From positions 3,348,001-3,412,000 of the forward strand of contig JADJQR010000001.1 of NCBI GenBank assembly GCA_016712675.1: DNA of 64,000 nt. The letters run 5' to 3'. The position numbers and the translations under genes were made by a program. The first letter of the stretch is position 1, and every line of letters starts with the position of its first letter. This stretch comes from a bacterium. GTDB taxonomy: Bacteria; Krumholzibacteriota; Krumholzibacteriia; LZORAL124-64-63. Below, in pieces: positions 1 through 9,293 of this stretch. The notes beneath the pieces were generated by a model. That model saw only the letters and a list, made by a program, of their open reading frames with translations. It did no database searches and was not told the origin of the DNA.

Positions 1-679
1 GCATCGTGCCCAGAGCCAGGATGCGCGCGTCGACCACCGCCAGGCCCAGTTCGTCATCGGCCACGTAGCACCAGCCGTCGCGCACGGCCACACCCTCGGC
101 GTAGCCGTTGGTACCGGTGAAGACGCCGTCGTAGGCCAGGATCCCCGGCTGTGCCGGCAGCGAGCGGAAGACGCGCACACCCTTCCAGCTCTCGGCCAGG
201 TACACCACATAGGCCTCGGCCGGGTTGTCCGGCTGCACGATGGCGATGCGGTTACCGAAGACGGCCGTCGTGTTGCTGTTGAACGAGGTGATCGTGGACG
301 GGTCGGTCACGTCATAGGACGTGACGCCCTCGGTACCCTCGACGACCAGCGCGATATCGCGCAGCCGGCCCTCGCTGAGCGTCCGCACGACACCGGCGCT
401 TTCGCTGTACTTCAGGGTGTTGACCGTCTGCAGCAGCGTCGGCGCGTAGGGATCGCTGAAGTCGATCGCGTGCAGTCCGGCCTGCCCGCCGGCCACGAAG
501 GCCGTGCGACCGAGCGTGGCCACGTCCTCGTTCTGGCTCGGCAACGCCACGCGGCCGACGATCTCGTACGGCGCACCCGGTGTCTCGTAGAGGTCCTGCT
601 TGGCACAGCCGCCGGGCAGCAGGAACAGGCCCGCCGCCAGGGCGGGAAGAAGAAGCCGTGATCCGGGACGCGCGGTCAT
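1..679 (-). CDS. LVIVD-repeat lipoprotein (3' end outside window)
   Basis: Translation of the minus strand from ATG at 679 gives 226 residues with no stop before the window edge. Residues 1-25 form a lipoprotein signal ending in LPGGC, so Cys25 should be lipidated. The rest is a series of about 45-residue units with phrases such as GLHAIDFSDP, GVTSYDVTDP and GLAVVDAR. This is the pattern of LVIVD repeats, which fold as a beta-propeller, usually exported. An AGGAG ribosome site lies 5 nt before the start. The gene begins 28 nt after the stop of the beta-barrel gene and probably belongs to the same operon as the pgs genes. The ligand is unknown. An extracellular or periplasmic scaffold role is inference. 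Confidence 0.8.
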   Translation of the reverse strand, partial: MTARPGSRLLLPALAAGLFLLPGGCAKQDLYETPGAPYEIVGRVALPSQNEDVATLGRTAFVAGGQAGLHAIDFSDPYAPTLLQTVNTLKYSESAGVVRTLSEGRLRDIALVVEGTEGVTSYDVTDPSTITSFNSNTTAVFGNRIAIVQPDNPAEAYVVYLAESWKGVRVFRSLPAQPGILAYDGVFTGTNGYAEGVAVRDGWCYVADDELGLAVVDARILALGTM

Positions 680-707
680 GTCCACTCCTCGGAATCGAAG
701 GGCCGGG

Positions 708-1913
708 TCAGAAGCGGTACGCCAGGTCGACCCAGGTCTGCCATTGCACGAATGCCTTGTCTGTCGTCAGGTCCCCTTCCCAGGGGGACTCCACGGTCCG
801 CGACGAGCGCCGTGTCGCCACGCGCAGCGTGATGTCGCGGCTCAACTTCCGCTGCAGCTCGACGGTGTACTTGTAGTTCAGGTCGCGGCGCCCCACGTGG
901 TAGGGGTCATCCACCAGGGATCCCTGCGCCGTGTAGTAGTAGTCCATGAACAGGAACGTCAGACCGATCTCATCGACGTACCGCGCCAGTTTGGGCAGGG
1001 CTAGGTCGACGCCCAGCCGGTAGAGATCGCGCTCGTACGACGGGTCGCTGTTGTCCGTGTCGGCCAGCGACTCTCCCACCTCGTCGACGCCGCGGCCGTT
1101 GCCGTCCTCGTAGCTGTAGTCCCCGCTCAGCGAGACCACGCGACTGACCGTCCAGGCCAGGCTGCCCCGAATCTCCCAGGCCTCGATGTCGTTCTCCATG
1201 AACTCGCGGTTGTAGTAGCGGAAGTTGCGTTCGAAGACGAGCGTCGCCGCCAGGTCCGGCGTCACCGCCTGGCGCCAAGTCAGGTTCCAGATGTTGCGCT
1301 GGAAGCGGAACGAGTTCCACTGGAGGGGCGCCGTCGGGTCGACCAGCGGCGAACGGTCCGAGAGGTGGCGGATGTACTGGAACGGCGAGGCGTGCAGGTA
1401 GAGCTCGAGGCTCTGCCCCTTGCCGATGTACTGCCGCAGGAAGAAGTCCAGGTCGGTATTCGTCTTGATCGGGTTGTTCGCGTAGATCCAGTGCTTGGCG
1501 CGCACACGCACGCGCGTCTGGCCCAGCGCCACGATGTCCCGCCGTGCCTCCACGTCCAGGCCCGGGGCCACCACCAGGTCATCCGTCGATTGGTGCGCGA
1601 ATTTGAACGGGTAGCTGCCGCTCTCGAAGGCGTCGATGTCGTCGGTGCTCGCGCCCAGGATGTTGTCGTTGTAGATGAAGCTGCAGGAGGCCGTGCCGCG
1701 GACCTGCCAGCTGGTGGGATTCGCCGCCGCCTTCGCCCTGGCGGCGGCCGGCTTGCTCACGGCAGCCGCCGCCGGAGCGGTGACGGTCGGCGTCATCGTC
1801 GTATCGACCGCAGCCGGTGCCGCAGCGGCCGGCGTGGCTGACGACGCCAAGGCCAGCCCGAGCGCCAGGGCGGCGGGCGCACATGCGCGCCGAAGCCTGC
1901 CGGTACGCATCAT
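708..1913 (-). CDS. Outer-membrane beta-barrel protein of the pgs operon
   Basis: 401 residues. The start is the first of two ATGs (ATGATG); it overlaps the pgsW stop as ATGA at 1910-1913, which rules out the longer upstream frame. Residues 1-31 are a signal peptide, 32-66 an Ala/Pro/Lys-rich linker, and about 70-401 alternate polar and aromatic residues in beta-hairpin style, ending in AYRF with a terminal Phe, as expected for outer-membrane barrels. I do not recognise a named family. Its translational coupling to pgsW suggests it acts with the polyglutamate machinery, perhaps as an export channel or surface anchor; that is inference. A generic porin is the alternative. Confidence 0.8.
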   Translation of the reverse strand: MMRTGRLRRACAPAALALGLALASSATPAAAAPAAVDTTMTPTVTAPAAAAVSKPAAARAKAAANPTSWQVRGTASCSFIYNDNILGASTDDIDAFESGSYPFKFAHQSTDDLVVAPGLDVEARRDIVALGQTRVRVRAKHWIYANNPIKTNTDLDFFLRQYIGKGQSLELYLHASPFQYIRHLSDRSPLVDPTAPLQWNSFRFQRNIWNLTWRQAVTPDLAATLVFERNFRYYNREFMENDIEAWEIRGSLAWTVSRVVSLSGDYSYEDGNGRGVDEVGESLADTDNSDPSYERDLYRLGVDLALPKLARYVDEIGLTFLFMDYYYTAQGSLVDDPYHVGRRDLNYKYTVELQRKLSRDITLRVATRRSSRTVESPWEGDLTTDKAFVQWQTWVDLAYRF

Positions 1914-3919
1914 CGCCGCACCTCGAGGTCCGCGACCGGGATCTGGAACTGGGCCGCGATGCCGCAGGCGTCCGGGCGCAGGCACCGCAGCACGTAGCGG
2001 TGGCGCCCGGGCGGCACGTCCACGCGAAGGCGGTTGCGCGTGCCCGGCTGCAGGAACGGGGTCTCCACCCACACCGCACCGGCCAGCTTCTCGGCCGTCA
2101 TGTGGTAGGTGCGACGGTCCGCCCCGTCGCACATGAGTTCCAGCGTGAAGTTCTGGGTGCCGCTCATCGTCAGGTCGAAATCCAGGCGGGTGTGGACCTG
2201 TAGCGAGGTGGGCCCCGTCACGTCCAGGACCAGCGGTCGACCCGGCTCCGGACGGTAGTAGGTACTCTGGGCGCCGCTGTCGAACTGCAGCGTCGCCACC
2301 GAACCGTAGGATGACGGCGTCAACGGCGCGCGACCGGTTCCCCGCCGCTTCACGGCGCCGAACAGGCGCCCGGCCACCAGCGAGCCGTCCGGGGCCCGGC
2401 CCGTCAACTCGACGCGATGGAGGCCCGGTCCCACCTCGAAGTAGGTCCGGCGCAACCCGCTCACCGGCGCGCCGTCACAGGCGGTCGCGGCCTCGTCGAC
2501 GGTCAGCGCCAGTGCCCGCGTCTCGACCATAACCCCGTCGATGCGCACCGACAGCTCGTAGCGCCCGCCGGAGACCCCGGCGCCGGGGAAGCCGCGCGTC
2601 AGGAGCTTGCAGCGCCGGGGGCCGGTGATCTCGAAGGTCGCGCTGCGCCCTTCCGGCAGCACGACATACGCGACATCGTGCCCGTCGGTCGACACGCAGG
2701 CGGTGGCGCCGCCGGTGACCGGCCTGATCTCCCGCCAGGACGTCACCGCGGCGCCGGCGGGTCCGGCCGCCACGGCCAGCGCCAGGAAGGCCCCCAGCGC
2801 CGCCGCCGCACCCGGCCGCCGGTTCAGGCGGTCGAACAGCCCGGCCCTGACCTCGGGCGCCAGGATGAGCACGCAGGCCAGCGAATAGAGAACCAGCATC
2901 GCGGCCGCCAGCGGGATGCTGTACATGTCCTTCTGGAACAGCGGGCCTTCCCCTGGCTCCGGCATGAAGTCCGGCGCCAGCGGCAGGCCGAACTCCTGGG
3001 CCAGGCGCGTCACGTTCAGCAGGTGCACGATCGGCACACCCTGCTCGGCGAAGTGTACCAGCGTCCCCTTGCGCGCCCAGTTGTGGTCGGCCAGTTCGAA
3101 GCTGAGGCCGGACGGCAGCAGCAGCCGGTTGTGGCTGCTCCCCAGGCTGGCAACGCCGCCGCCCACGTTGACGCTCAGCTTGTAGGCGTGCCCCTTCTGC
3201 GTCTCGGCCCAGAACGACATGCGACGCGTGATGGCTTCCTCGATGTTCGCCGCCTCGAGCAGCGGCACGCCGTGCCGAGCCGCCGCCGCCTCGATCAGGC
3301 GCCGGCCCTCGGGGCTGAGGCCGCGGCCCATGTCGTTGCCGCCGCCGTGCGTCGCCGCCACGCTACGCGTCGTGAAGATCCCCGCGCGCGCCAGGACCGC
3401 TTCCATGTCCAGCCAGGTGAACTGCGGGTCGTTGGCGCCCCACATCGAGGCACCGATGGAGGTGATCACCACCGGCCGCAGCTTCATGGTCTCCATCGCC
3501 GCGTACAGGCTCACGTTCAGGGCGGGGAACGAGCCGCTGACCGCCACCGCCACCGGGTCGCCCGCCTTGAGTCCCGCCTGCCGGAAGTACTGCACCAGCA
3601 GGGCGGCGAAGTTGGGGTTCACGCTGGTGAGCTTGGAGTCGAGGTCGCCGCGCGCGTTCGTGATCAGGCTGAACTCGGGCCCGATCAGGCCGGTGCCTGC
3701 CGGGTCGTTGACCATGTCGACGCGCCCCTCGTGCAGGCCGCGTTCCACGCGCAGCGTGGTGAACGCGCGCGCAGCCAGGCGGGACGCCTCCAGCTTCAGG
3801 TCGTAGTCGCGCTGGCGCACCGGCACGCGCGCGTACTCCAGCAGCGCCTGCATGAGCAGTGCCGCCACGGCCAACCCCAGCAGGATCAGCTGCCGCCGCC
3901 TATCCAACCGCCAGCTCAA
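1910..3919 (-). CDS. pgsW: Poly-gamma-glutamate system protein PgsW with C-terminal beta-domain extension
   Basis: 669 residues. The N-terminal part (about 1-365) matches the poly-gamma-glutamate system protein family found next to pgsB and pgsC: a membrane anchor at 9-27, a conserved body with VAVSGSFPALN, SIGASMWGAN, THGGGNDMGRG and NVGGGVASLGS, and a second membrane segment at about 336-354. Beyond residue 368 comes a third hydrophobic stretch ending GPAGAA, then roughly 275 residues rich in beta-strand that I do not recognise in this family. The gene overlaps pgsC by 20 bp and the barrel gene by 4 bp. The extension looks like a second exported protein fused in frame. Family membership rests on motif memory and context. 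Confidence 0.8.
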   Translation of the reverse strand: MSWRLDRRRQLILLGLAVAALLMQALLEYARVPVRQRDYDLKLEASRLAARAFTTLRVERGLHEGRVDMVNDPAGTGLIGPEFSLITNARGDLDSKLTSVNPNFAALLVQYFRQAGLKAGDPVAVAVSGSFPALNVSLYAAMETMKLRPVVITSIGASMWGANDPQFTWLDMEAVLARAGIFTTRSVAATHGGGNDMGRGLSPEGRRLIEAAAARHGVPLLEAANIEEAITRRMSFWAETQKGHAYKLSVNVGGGVASLGSSHNRLLLPSGLSFELADHNWARKGTLVHFAEQGVPIVHLLNVTRLAQEFGLPLAPDFMPEPGEGPLFQKDMYSIPLAAAMLVLYSLACVLILAPEVRAGLFDRLNRRPGAAAALGAFLALAVAAGPAGAAVTSWREIRPVTGGATACVSTDGHDVAYVVLPEGRSATFEITGPRRCKLLTRGFPGAGVSGGRYELSVRIDGVMVETRALALTVDEAATACDGAPVSGLRRTYFEVGPGLHRVELTGRAPDGSLVAGRLFGAVKRRGTGRAPLTPSSYGSVATLQFDSGAQSTYYRPEPGRPLVLDVTGPTSLQVHTRLDFDLTMSGTQNFTLELMCDGADRRTYHMTAEKLAGAVWVETPFLQPGTRNRLRVDVPPGRHRYVLRCLRPDACGIAAQFQIPVADLEVRR

Positions 3920-4373
3920 TGAGCCTTCCTCCGTGCGCGACGATGAGCCCCAGGCGCACGATGAACGACGCGACCGTCATCGTGCAGATCGTCTCGACGA
4001 TTCCCTGCCTCAGCATCCAGTAGGCGATCAGCCCGGGGATGATGTAGCCGATGGCCTGCAGGACGGCGGCGTCGACACCCAGATCCGCCGAGGCATTGAA
4101 CACCTTCAGGTAGCGCGTCAGGTAGCCGAACAGGTAGCCCGCCAGGACACAGAACACCATCGTGCGCCGCCCGTAGAGCAGGACGAAGCGCCCGATGAGC
4201 TTCACCACGCCGTAGGTGACCAGCGCCGCCAGCAGCGTGCCGATGATGCGCAGGGGCTGGTCCAGGTACAGTGCGATGTAGCCCGGCACCACGAGCCCGC
4301 CGGCCGCCAGGCCGAGGATCTCGCTGAACACGAGGCTGACCACCAGCCCCAATCCGATGCTCTGGAAGATCAC
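3900..4373 (-). CDS. pgsC: Poly-gamma-glutamate biosynthesis membrane protein PgsC/CapC
   Basis: 157 residues, highly hydrophobic, with four to five membrane segments. The family signature GLVVPGYIALYLDQP is near residues 26-40, and GYLTRYL and GYIIPGLIAYWMLRQG follow. Length is normal for PgsC/CapC (about 150). The start is GTG at 4373, overlapping the pgsB stop as GTGA (4370-4373), so it is translationally coupled to the ligase. PgsC partners PgsB in the inner membrane to build or thread the gamma-linked glutamate polymer. The 3' end overlaps pgsW by 20 bp. Confidence 0.9.
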   Translation of the reverse strand: MIFQSIGLGLVVSLVFSEILGLAAGGLVVPGYIALYLDQPLRIIGTLLAALVTYGVVKLIGRFVLLYGRRTMVFCVLAGYLFGYLTRYLKVFNASADLGVDAAVLQAIGYIIPGLIAYWMLRQGIVETICTMTVASFIVRLGLIVAHGGRLIELAVG

Positions 4374-5536
4374 GCCGCCCCGCTCCTTGCCCGCAGGTGG
4401 TCCAGCAGCGCATGGCCGATGCCCGCGATGTTGCCCACGCCCACCACCATCCCCCCGTCAGGGACGAGTTCGACCAGCCCCTGCCAGAGCGCCGGCGCGT
4501 CGAGGCGGCTCAGGTCGCTGACCGCCTCGCGCGGCAGGCCCTGACGCAGGAGCATGTCCACGAACACGGCCGTGTCGGTGCCGATCACGACGTAGTGCGC
4601 CGCCGGCAGTTCGCGCCCGAACAACGGCGCCAGGTCCTTGCTTCGCCGCTGCCGGTCGCCGCGGTTGTTCATCAGCAGCACCACGCGCGAACAGTCGCGC
4701 TGGAGGCCGAAGCGCTCCCAGATCCGCACGTAGCTGACCGGGTCGTTCGCGGCGAATGCGTTGACGAACTCCACGCGCCTGCCCGACTCGAGCAGCGGCC
4801 AGCGGGTCAGGGCGCCGACGTCCGGCGTCACGCCGTACATCGCCGCCAGCGCGGCCTCGCGCGCGACGCCCGCGTCCAGGCACACGGCCAAGGCCAGGGC
4901 CACGTTGTCGGCGAACTCCTCGTAGGCGAAACCGGCCATCTCGCGCTCGGTGACGTCGCCGGGGCGACACAGCTTGAACGACGTACCCCGCCCCCGCGCC
5001 ACGCCCTCGAGGTAGCCCGCGTAGGCCTCCTCGGCCGTGAACAGCTTCGTCCCGCGCGGCACGGTGCCGCCCAGGCTGGCGGCCACGTCGTCGAGCGTGG
5101 GCCCCATCACCTCGAGGTGGTCCGGCCGCACGTTCGTGATGACCCCGTGTGTGGCGTGCACGATGGAATGTTCGCAGGTCCGTTGCAAGTCCGGCCTGAC
5201 GGCCATGCACTCGAGCACCAGGGCGTCGCACCGCTCGGCCGCCGCCGCCCGCATCACCGCCAGCTGCTCCCGGATGTTGGGGCCGCCGCGCCGCCGGATC
5301 CGCGTCTCGCTGCCGTCCACGTGCACGAGCGCGGCGGCGCTGCCGGTGGTCTTGGCCACCACCCGCAGCCCCCCGCCGCGCAGGCCCGCCCCGATCAACC
5401 GGGCCACCGACGACTTCCCGCGCGTACCGTTGACGTGCACGCGCACGGGAATGCGGCGACGATGGCGGCCATGGCGCCAGGTCTCCCAGGCGCCCAGGAC
5501 CGTCAGCAGGCCCAGCAGCAGGGCGATCAGTTTCAT
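4370..5536 (-). CDS. pgsB: Poly-gamma-glutamate synthase PgsB/CapB (Mur-ligase-type amide ligase)
   Basis: 388 residues, the normal length. An N-terminal membrane helix (residues 2-16) is followed by the Mur-ligase P-loop NGTRGKSS near residues 36-43. Further family marks are GGPNIREQ, LECMAVRPDLQ, ITNVRPDHLEVMG and MNNRGDRQR. The enzyme uses ATP to add glutamate through gamma-carboxyl linkages, by analogy with Bacillus CapB/PgsB. It starts 16 nt after the stop of the C25-like gene and is followed by pgsC with a GTGA overlap. No capA/pgsA or capD/pgdS gene lies in the window, so polymer export, anchoring or release must be done by other proteins. Confidence 0.93.
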   Translation of the reverse strand: MKLIALLLGLLTVLGAWETWRHGRHRRRIPVRVHVNGTRGKSSVARLIGAGLRGGGLRVVAKTTGSAAALVHVDGSETRIRRRGGPNIREQLAVMRAAAAERCDALVLECMAVRPDLQRTCEHSIVHATHGVITNVRPDHLEVMGPTLDDVAASLGGTVPRGTKLFTAEEAYAGYLEGVARGRGTSFKLCRPGDVTEREMAGFAYEEFADNVALALAVCLDAGVAREAALAAMYGVTPDVGALTRWPLLESGRRVEFVNAFAANDPVSYVRIWERFGLQRDCSRVVLLMNNRGDRQRRSKDLAPLFGRELPAAHYVVIGTDTAVFVDMLLRQGLPREAVSDLSRLDAPALWQGLVELVPDGGMVVGVGNIAGIGHALLDHLRARSGAA

Positions 5537-5552
5537 CCCGGACGGCCGCCTC

Positions 5553-8500
5553 TCAGCGCACGAGCGTCAGCTTGGCGGTGACGACACCGTCCGCCGACTC
5601 CAGCCGCCCGAAGTACACGCCGCCGCCGAGGGACCGGCCGTCATTATCGCGGCCGTCCCACTGCCGGCGGCTCTCGCCGCCCGCCAGCGGCCCATCGACC
5701 AGTGTGCGCACCAGGCGACCGGCCACGTCGTACACCCGCAGGCGGGCCTGGCCGTCCCGCGGCAGGGCGAACGCCAGCTCGATGCCCCCGCGCGCGGGGT
5801 TGGCCCCGACCGCCCGCAGCGACAACCGCGCGGCAAGGCTGCCCGACAGCGCAACCTCGCCGGGCCGGCTCTCGGACTGCCAAGGGTGGAGCGCTTTCAG
5901 GGCATAGCGCGCCGCGGCGTCGTTCGACGGCGCGGCGTCGGTGTAGGCGCGCGCCTCGGCCGGCAACGGCTCGGCCGTCAGGCGGACAACGCCGTCGGCG
6001 TCGTGGCGTTCGACGTGCCAGCCCAGGACCGGGCGCTCGTCGGCCGGGCGCCAGGTCAGGTGCACGGAACCGCCGGCCGCCTCGGCGGTGAAGGCCGCCA
6101 GGGCGAACGGCACGCGCACCGGCGGCGCGGTCGTCACGCGCACGGCCAGCCCCGACTGCAGCGGGGCCATGCCGGCGGCGTAGTGGTTGTCGTAGGTCAG
6201 CTGGAACCCGTCGTTGCCGTCCGGCGATTCCCAGCCGGCGGTCGCGTACATCCGCAGGTTGTCGTTGTTCGAGACGTGCCGGTAGAGGAAGAGCATCTCC
6301 CCGTTGCCGTCGGGACCCGCACGCAGCGCCGGATCGTGCAGCACCAGCTGGAACGTCTGCAGCCCGAGCACCTCCGGCTGGTAGTTGGGGAGCCGGCTCC
6401 ACTCGAGGATGAAGCGGCCGCCGGCCGCGTCGTGCCAGGCGTAGATGCCGTCCGGGGCCGCGCCGTTGGGCAGTTGCGCACCGGACGTCGGCGTCTCCGG
6501 GTTCAGGTTGTCCCAGAACGGCGCCACCAGCGCGTTGTTGCCGTGCGTCGAGGGCAGCGTCCAGTTGTAGAAATCGTAGCGGGTGCCCAGGTCGAACGAC
6601 GCCCAGCCGTTGTCGCAGACGCGAAGCCGCGTGTAGTCCTGGCCGTAGTAGCGGAACGTGAACGGCAGGTCCACCAGCACCGAGGTGGCCAGGTTGTCGG
6701 GCACCGAGAAGCTCAGCTTCGTGCCCGGACCGCCCAGCAGCGTGGAGATCTCGGTCCATTCGTACTGGGGCCGCGAGGCCGGGTAATCCAGGTCGGCGCT
6801 GTCGTAGGCGTAGTAGCCGTACGCGTCCGGACCACTGGGCGCGGTGACGTCCACCCGCCCCACGACGGCGGCGCAGGTGGACTCGCGCCGCCAGCCCTCT
6901 TCGGTCACGATCGTCGCGGTGAAGTTCAGCGCCGAACCGGCGGCCATCGCCGCCGGCACGGTGACCGAAAGGCCATTGCCCGTGACCACCGTCGTGCCCG
7001 GCGCGCAGGGCCCGAATGCCGCGCTGGCGCCCGCCAGCGCCGCGCCGCCGCCCCCGGTCGCGACCAGGGTGACGGTCCCGCCGGCGGTGCCGAGCGAACC
7101 GTCGTTGCGCAGCGACAGGCTCAGGGCGGTCGTCTGTCCCGGTTCGATGTAGCCGGCTGCCGCGTCCAGCGCGAACGGCTGCAACCGCGATGCCGCCACG
7201 TTGAACGACCACGCCGACACGTCGATCGCCCCGCCACGGTCGGCGGCCAGGCGCAACGTCACCGGCGCGCCGTCATCCGCGTCGTCGGCGATCGTGACCG
7301 TCAGCGGGGTCTGCGCCTCGCCCTCGAGCCCGGCCGCGATCGCCGCGAAGGTCGCGGTTCCGGACGCCTGCGCCGGGCCGTCGACGGCGGCCGCCGTCAC
7401 CGTGAAGGCGCCGCTGCCGGCGCTGCCGCGGTTGGCCATGCGCGGTGTCACGGTCAACGTCTCGCCGGGGTTGGCCACGCCTTCGGCGCCATCGCCGATG
7501 GTCGCGGACGCCGCCGCCAGGAACACGGCCGCCGTGGACGTCGGCACGCTTGTCTCCACCGGCACCACGCCGGCGCCCGACACCGTCACCTCGACGTTCG
7601 CGCCGGCGCCCACCGGCACCAGCTCGAGTCGCGCCGTGCCGAACGCGTCGGTCAGGCCGCTGCCCAGGAGCACGCCGCCCTGCGTCACGCCCACGCGCGC
7701 GCCGGCCACCGGTTCGCCGCCGCCGGCCGCCGCGACCGTCACCTCGAGGTGGTTGCTGCCGGCCGGCAGCTGGGCGGGCATGTCCGCGGTTACCGCGCGC
7801 GGCGCGCCGCGCCAGTACTCCAGCGACGGGTCGCCCAGCAGGTTGTAGATGTGGAAGTAGAACTCGACGGATTCCTCGCCATTGGTGGCGGCGTCCAGCT
7901 CGCTCGGGAAGTAGTCCAGGAACCGCAGCTTGCCCGCGTGGAGAAGGGCGCCCAGGTCGGTCACGCCGTCCTCGACGATGCGTTCGAAGACCGCGATCGC
8001 CATGGCGTCGTTGTAGCGCGTGTGGGACCAGTGCTCGCCGTTGCCGATGAACGCCACGGCGCCCTTGCCCGCCGCCTCGGGCGTACCCTGGCGCAGGAAG
8101 GCCTCGCCGAAGCAGGGCGGACTGGAGGTGTAGTCGCCGGTCAGGCAGACGAAGCTCATGACCACCGGCAGCTTCCAGCCGTTGTTCAGCGCGGGGATGT
8201 CGTTGACGGTATAGGACGGCGGGTCCCAGCCCCCGGTACCGTAGGCCCAGCCGCGGTAGACGACCATCGAGGCGCCCTGATCGATGTTCTGCCTGATCAT
8301 CTGCGCGCCCATCAGGGGGGGCAGCGGCACCGGCGAGGTGATGGCGGTCGCGGGATCGAAGCCGATGGCCTGCAGCTGGCGGCCACAGTAGGCCACCGTG
8401 TGCGGCGGCGTCGTCGAGCCGGTCAGGCCCGCCACCATCAGCGACCTGGTGAACCAGGCCGGCTCGGCCGTGTACGGCGTGCGCTCATAGGCGACCGTGC

Positions 8501-9293
8501 GGGCCACCATCGCCTGCGCGTCGGGCAGGCTCTCGGCCGGGAACCGGCCCAGCATCGCGTCGGGCAGGAAGTCGTCGCCGTCCAGCAGCACGTACTCCAG
8601 GTCCGAGGGATTGCCCAGGAACGTGTAGGTCGGGATGGCGCCGATGTCGCCGAACAGGACCACGTGCTCGGGCGGGTATTCCCAGGTGTCGTAGGCCGTC
8701 TGCAGCCAGGCCTTGATGCCGGCCGTCGAGTTGCCGGTGACGTCGGTCCCGACCGTGGCCACGCGCAGGCCCTTGCGCGTCTTCCACTGCGCCAGCGGCT
8801 CGACGGCGGCGGCCAGCGCCGCGTCGTACACGATCACGTAGCTGCCGTGGCTGAACGACGCCGTCTTGTCGGCGGGCAGGCCGGCCAGGGCCGCCTCCAG
8901 CGCCGGCGAGGCCAGGCGATGGTCGGGCTCCTCGGCCGCCCAGTTCCCATCGTGCTCCACGCGTACCTGCGCGGGACCATCGGCAGCGCCGGGCGCCGAG
9001 GCCAACAGCACCGGGCGGCCGCGCATGATCATCACGCGGCCGGGCGCGGCGGACGCCGCGCCGACGGTGCCGGATGCCACGGCCCGCGCCGTTGACGCGT
9101 CGCGCGGCAGCGCCACGAGCGTGGCGCGCCCCGCCCCTTCGACGCCGGCGGGCACGGCCGCCAGGGTGACCAGGTCGTCGCTGCGGGCCGGACCGGTCCC
9201 GGCCGAGGACACGGAAACGGTCCCGGTTGCCGCAAGGGCGACCAGGACCGAAGCGGAGGCAAGGCGTAGCCCTTGCGGCAGGCGAGTCATCAT
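5553..9293 (-). CDS. Secreted C25 (gingipain)-like protein with FlgD-type C-terminus
   Basis: 1246 residues. Signal peptide at 1-31; gingipain-like domain at about 150-460, with VVLFGDIGAIPTY, DAMLGRFPAES, MVVYRGWAYG and the Cys-bearing SFVCLTGDY (Cys383). In true gingipains the first catalytic residue is a His in a G/N-HG motif. Here the aligned place reads YRGW, so Trp349 replaces His and protease activity is doubtful. Ig-like and CARDB-like repeats follow, then a lectin-like module with LPFTFRYYGQDY, and a FlgD-like Ig tail ending KLTLVR. The start overlaps the upstream beta-helix gene (ATGA, 9290-9293), and pgsB follows 16 nt after its stop. Likely a surface protein co-expressed with the polyglutamate genes. 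Confidence 0.88.
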   Translation of the reverse strand: MMTRLPQGLRLASASVLVALAATGTVSVSSAGTGPARSDDLVTLAAVPAGVEGAGRATLVALPRDASTARAVASGTVGAASAAPGRVMIMRGRPVLLASAPGAADGPAQVRVEHDGNWAAEEPDHRLASPALEAALAGLPADKTASFSHGSYVIVYDAALAAAVEPLAQWKTRKGLRVATVGTDVTGNSTAGIKAWLQTAYDTWEYPPEHVVLFGDIGAIPTYTFLGNPSDLEYVLLDGDDFLPDAMLGRFPAESLPDAQAMVARTVAYERTPYTAEPAWFTRSLMVAGLTGSTTPPHTVAYCGRQLQAIGFDPATAITSPVPLPPLMGAQMIRQNIDQGASMVVYRGWAYGTGGWDPPSYTVNDIPALNNGWKLPVVMSFVCLTGDYTSSPPCFGEAFLRQGTPEAAGKGAVAFIGNGEHWSHTRYNDAMAIAVFERIVEDGVTDLGALLHAGKLRFLDYFPSELDAATNGEESVEFYFHIYNLLGDPSLEYWRGAPRAVTADMPAQLPAGSNHLEVTVAAAGGGEPVAGARVGVTQGGVLLGSGLTDAFGTARLELVPVGAGANVEVTVSGAGVVPVETSVPTSTAAVFLAAASATIGDGAEGVANPGETLTVTPRMANRGSAGSGAFTVTAAAVDGPAQASGTATFAAIAAGLEGEAQTPLTVTIADDADDGAPVTLRLAADRGGAIDVSAWSFNVAASRLQPFALDAAAGYIEPGQTTALSLSLRNDGSLGTAGGTVTLVATGGGGAALAGASAAFGPCAPGTTVVTGNGLSVTVPAAMAAGSALNFTATIVTEEGWRRESTCAAVVGRVDVTAPSGPDAYGYYAYDSADLDYPASRPQYEWTEISTLLGGPGTKLSFSVPDNLATSVLVDLPFTFRYYGQDYTRLRVCDNGWASFDLGTRYDFYNWTLPSTHGNNALVAPFWDNLNPETPTSGAQLPNGAAPDGIYAWHDAAGGRFILEWSRLPNYQPEVLGLQTFQLVLHDPALRAGPDGNGEMLFLYRHVSNNDNLRMYATAGWESPDGNDGFQLTYDNHYAAGMAPLQSGLAVRVTTAPPVRVPFALAAFTAEAAGGSVHLTWRPADERPVLGWHVERHDADGVVRLTAEPLPAEARAYTDAAPSNDAAARYALKALHPWQSESRPGEVALSGSLAARLSLRAVGANPARGGIELAFALPRDGQARLRVYDVAGRLVRTLVDGPLAGGESRRQWDGRDNDGRSLGGGVYFGRLESADGVVTAKLTLVR

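Noticed and set aside
1914-2132. N-terminal extension of the beta-barrel protein
   Set aside because: It overlaps the end of pgsW, is Arg/Pro/His-rich, and hides a normal signal peptide. The ATGA junction marks the true start.
2417-3922. Open frame of 501 codons on the plus strand
   Set aside because: Antisense shadow of pgsW, with no conserved motif.
5037-9095. Open frame of 1352 codons on the plus strand
   Set aside because: It lies antisense to the C25-like and pgsB genes, is full of Arg, His, Gln and Gly, has no domain or signal, and is the usual mirror of GC-rich codon use.
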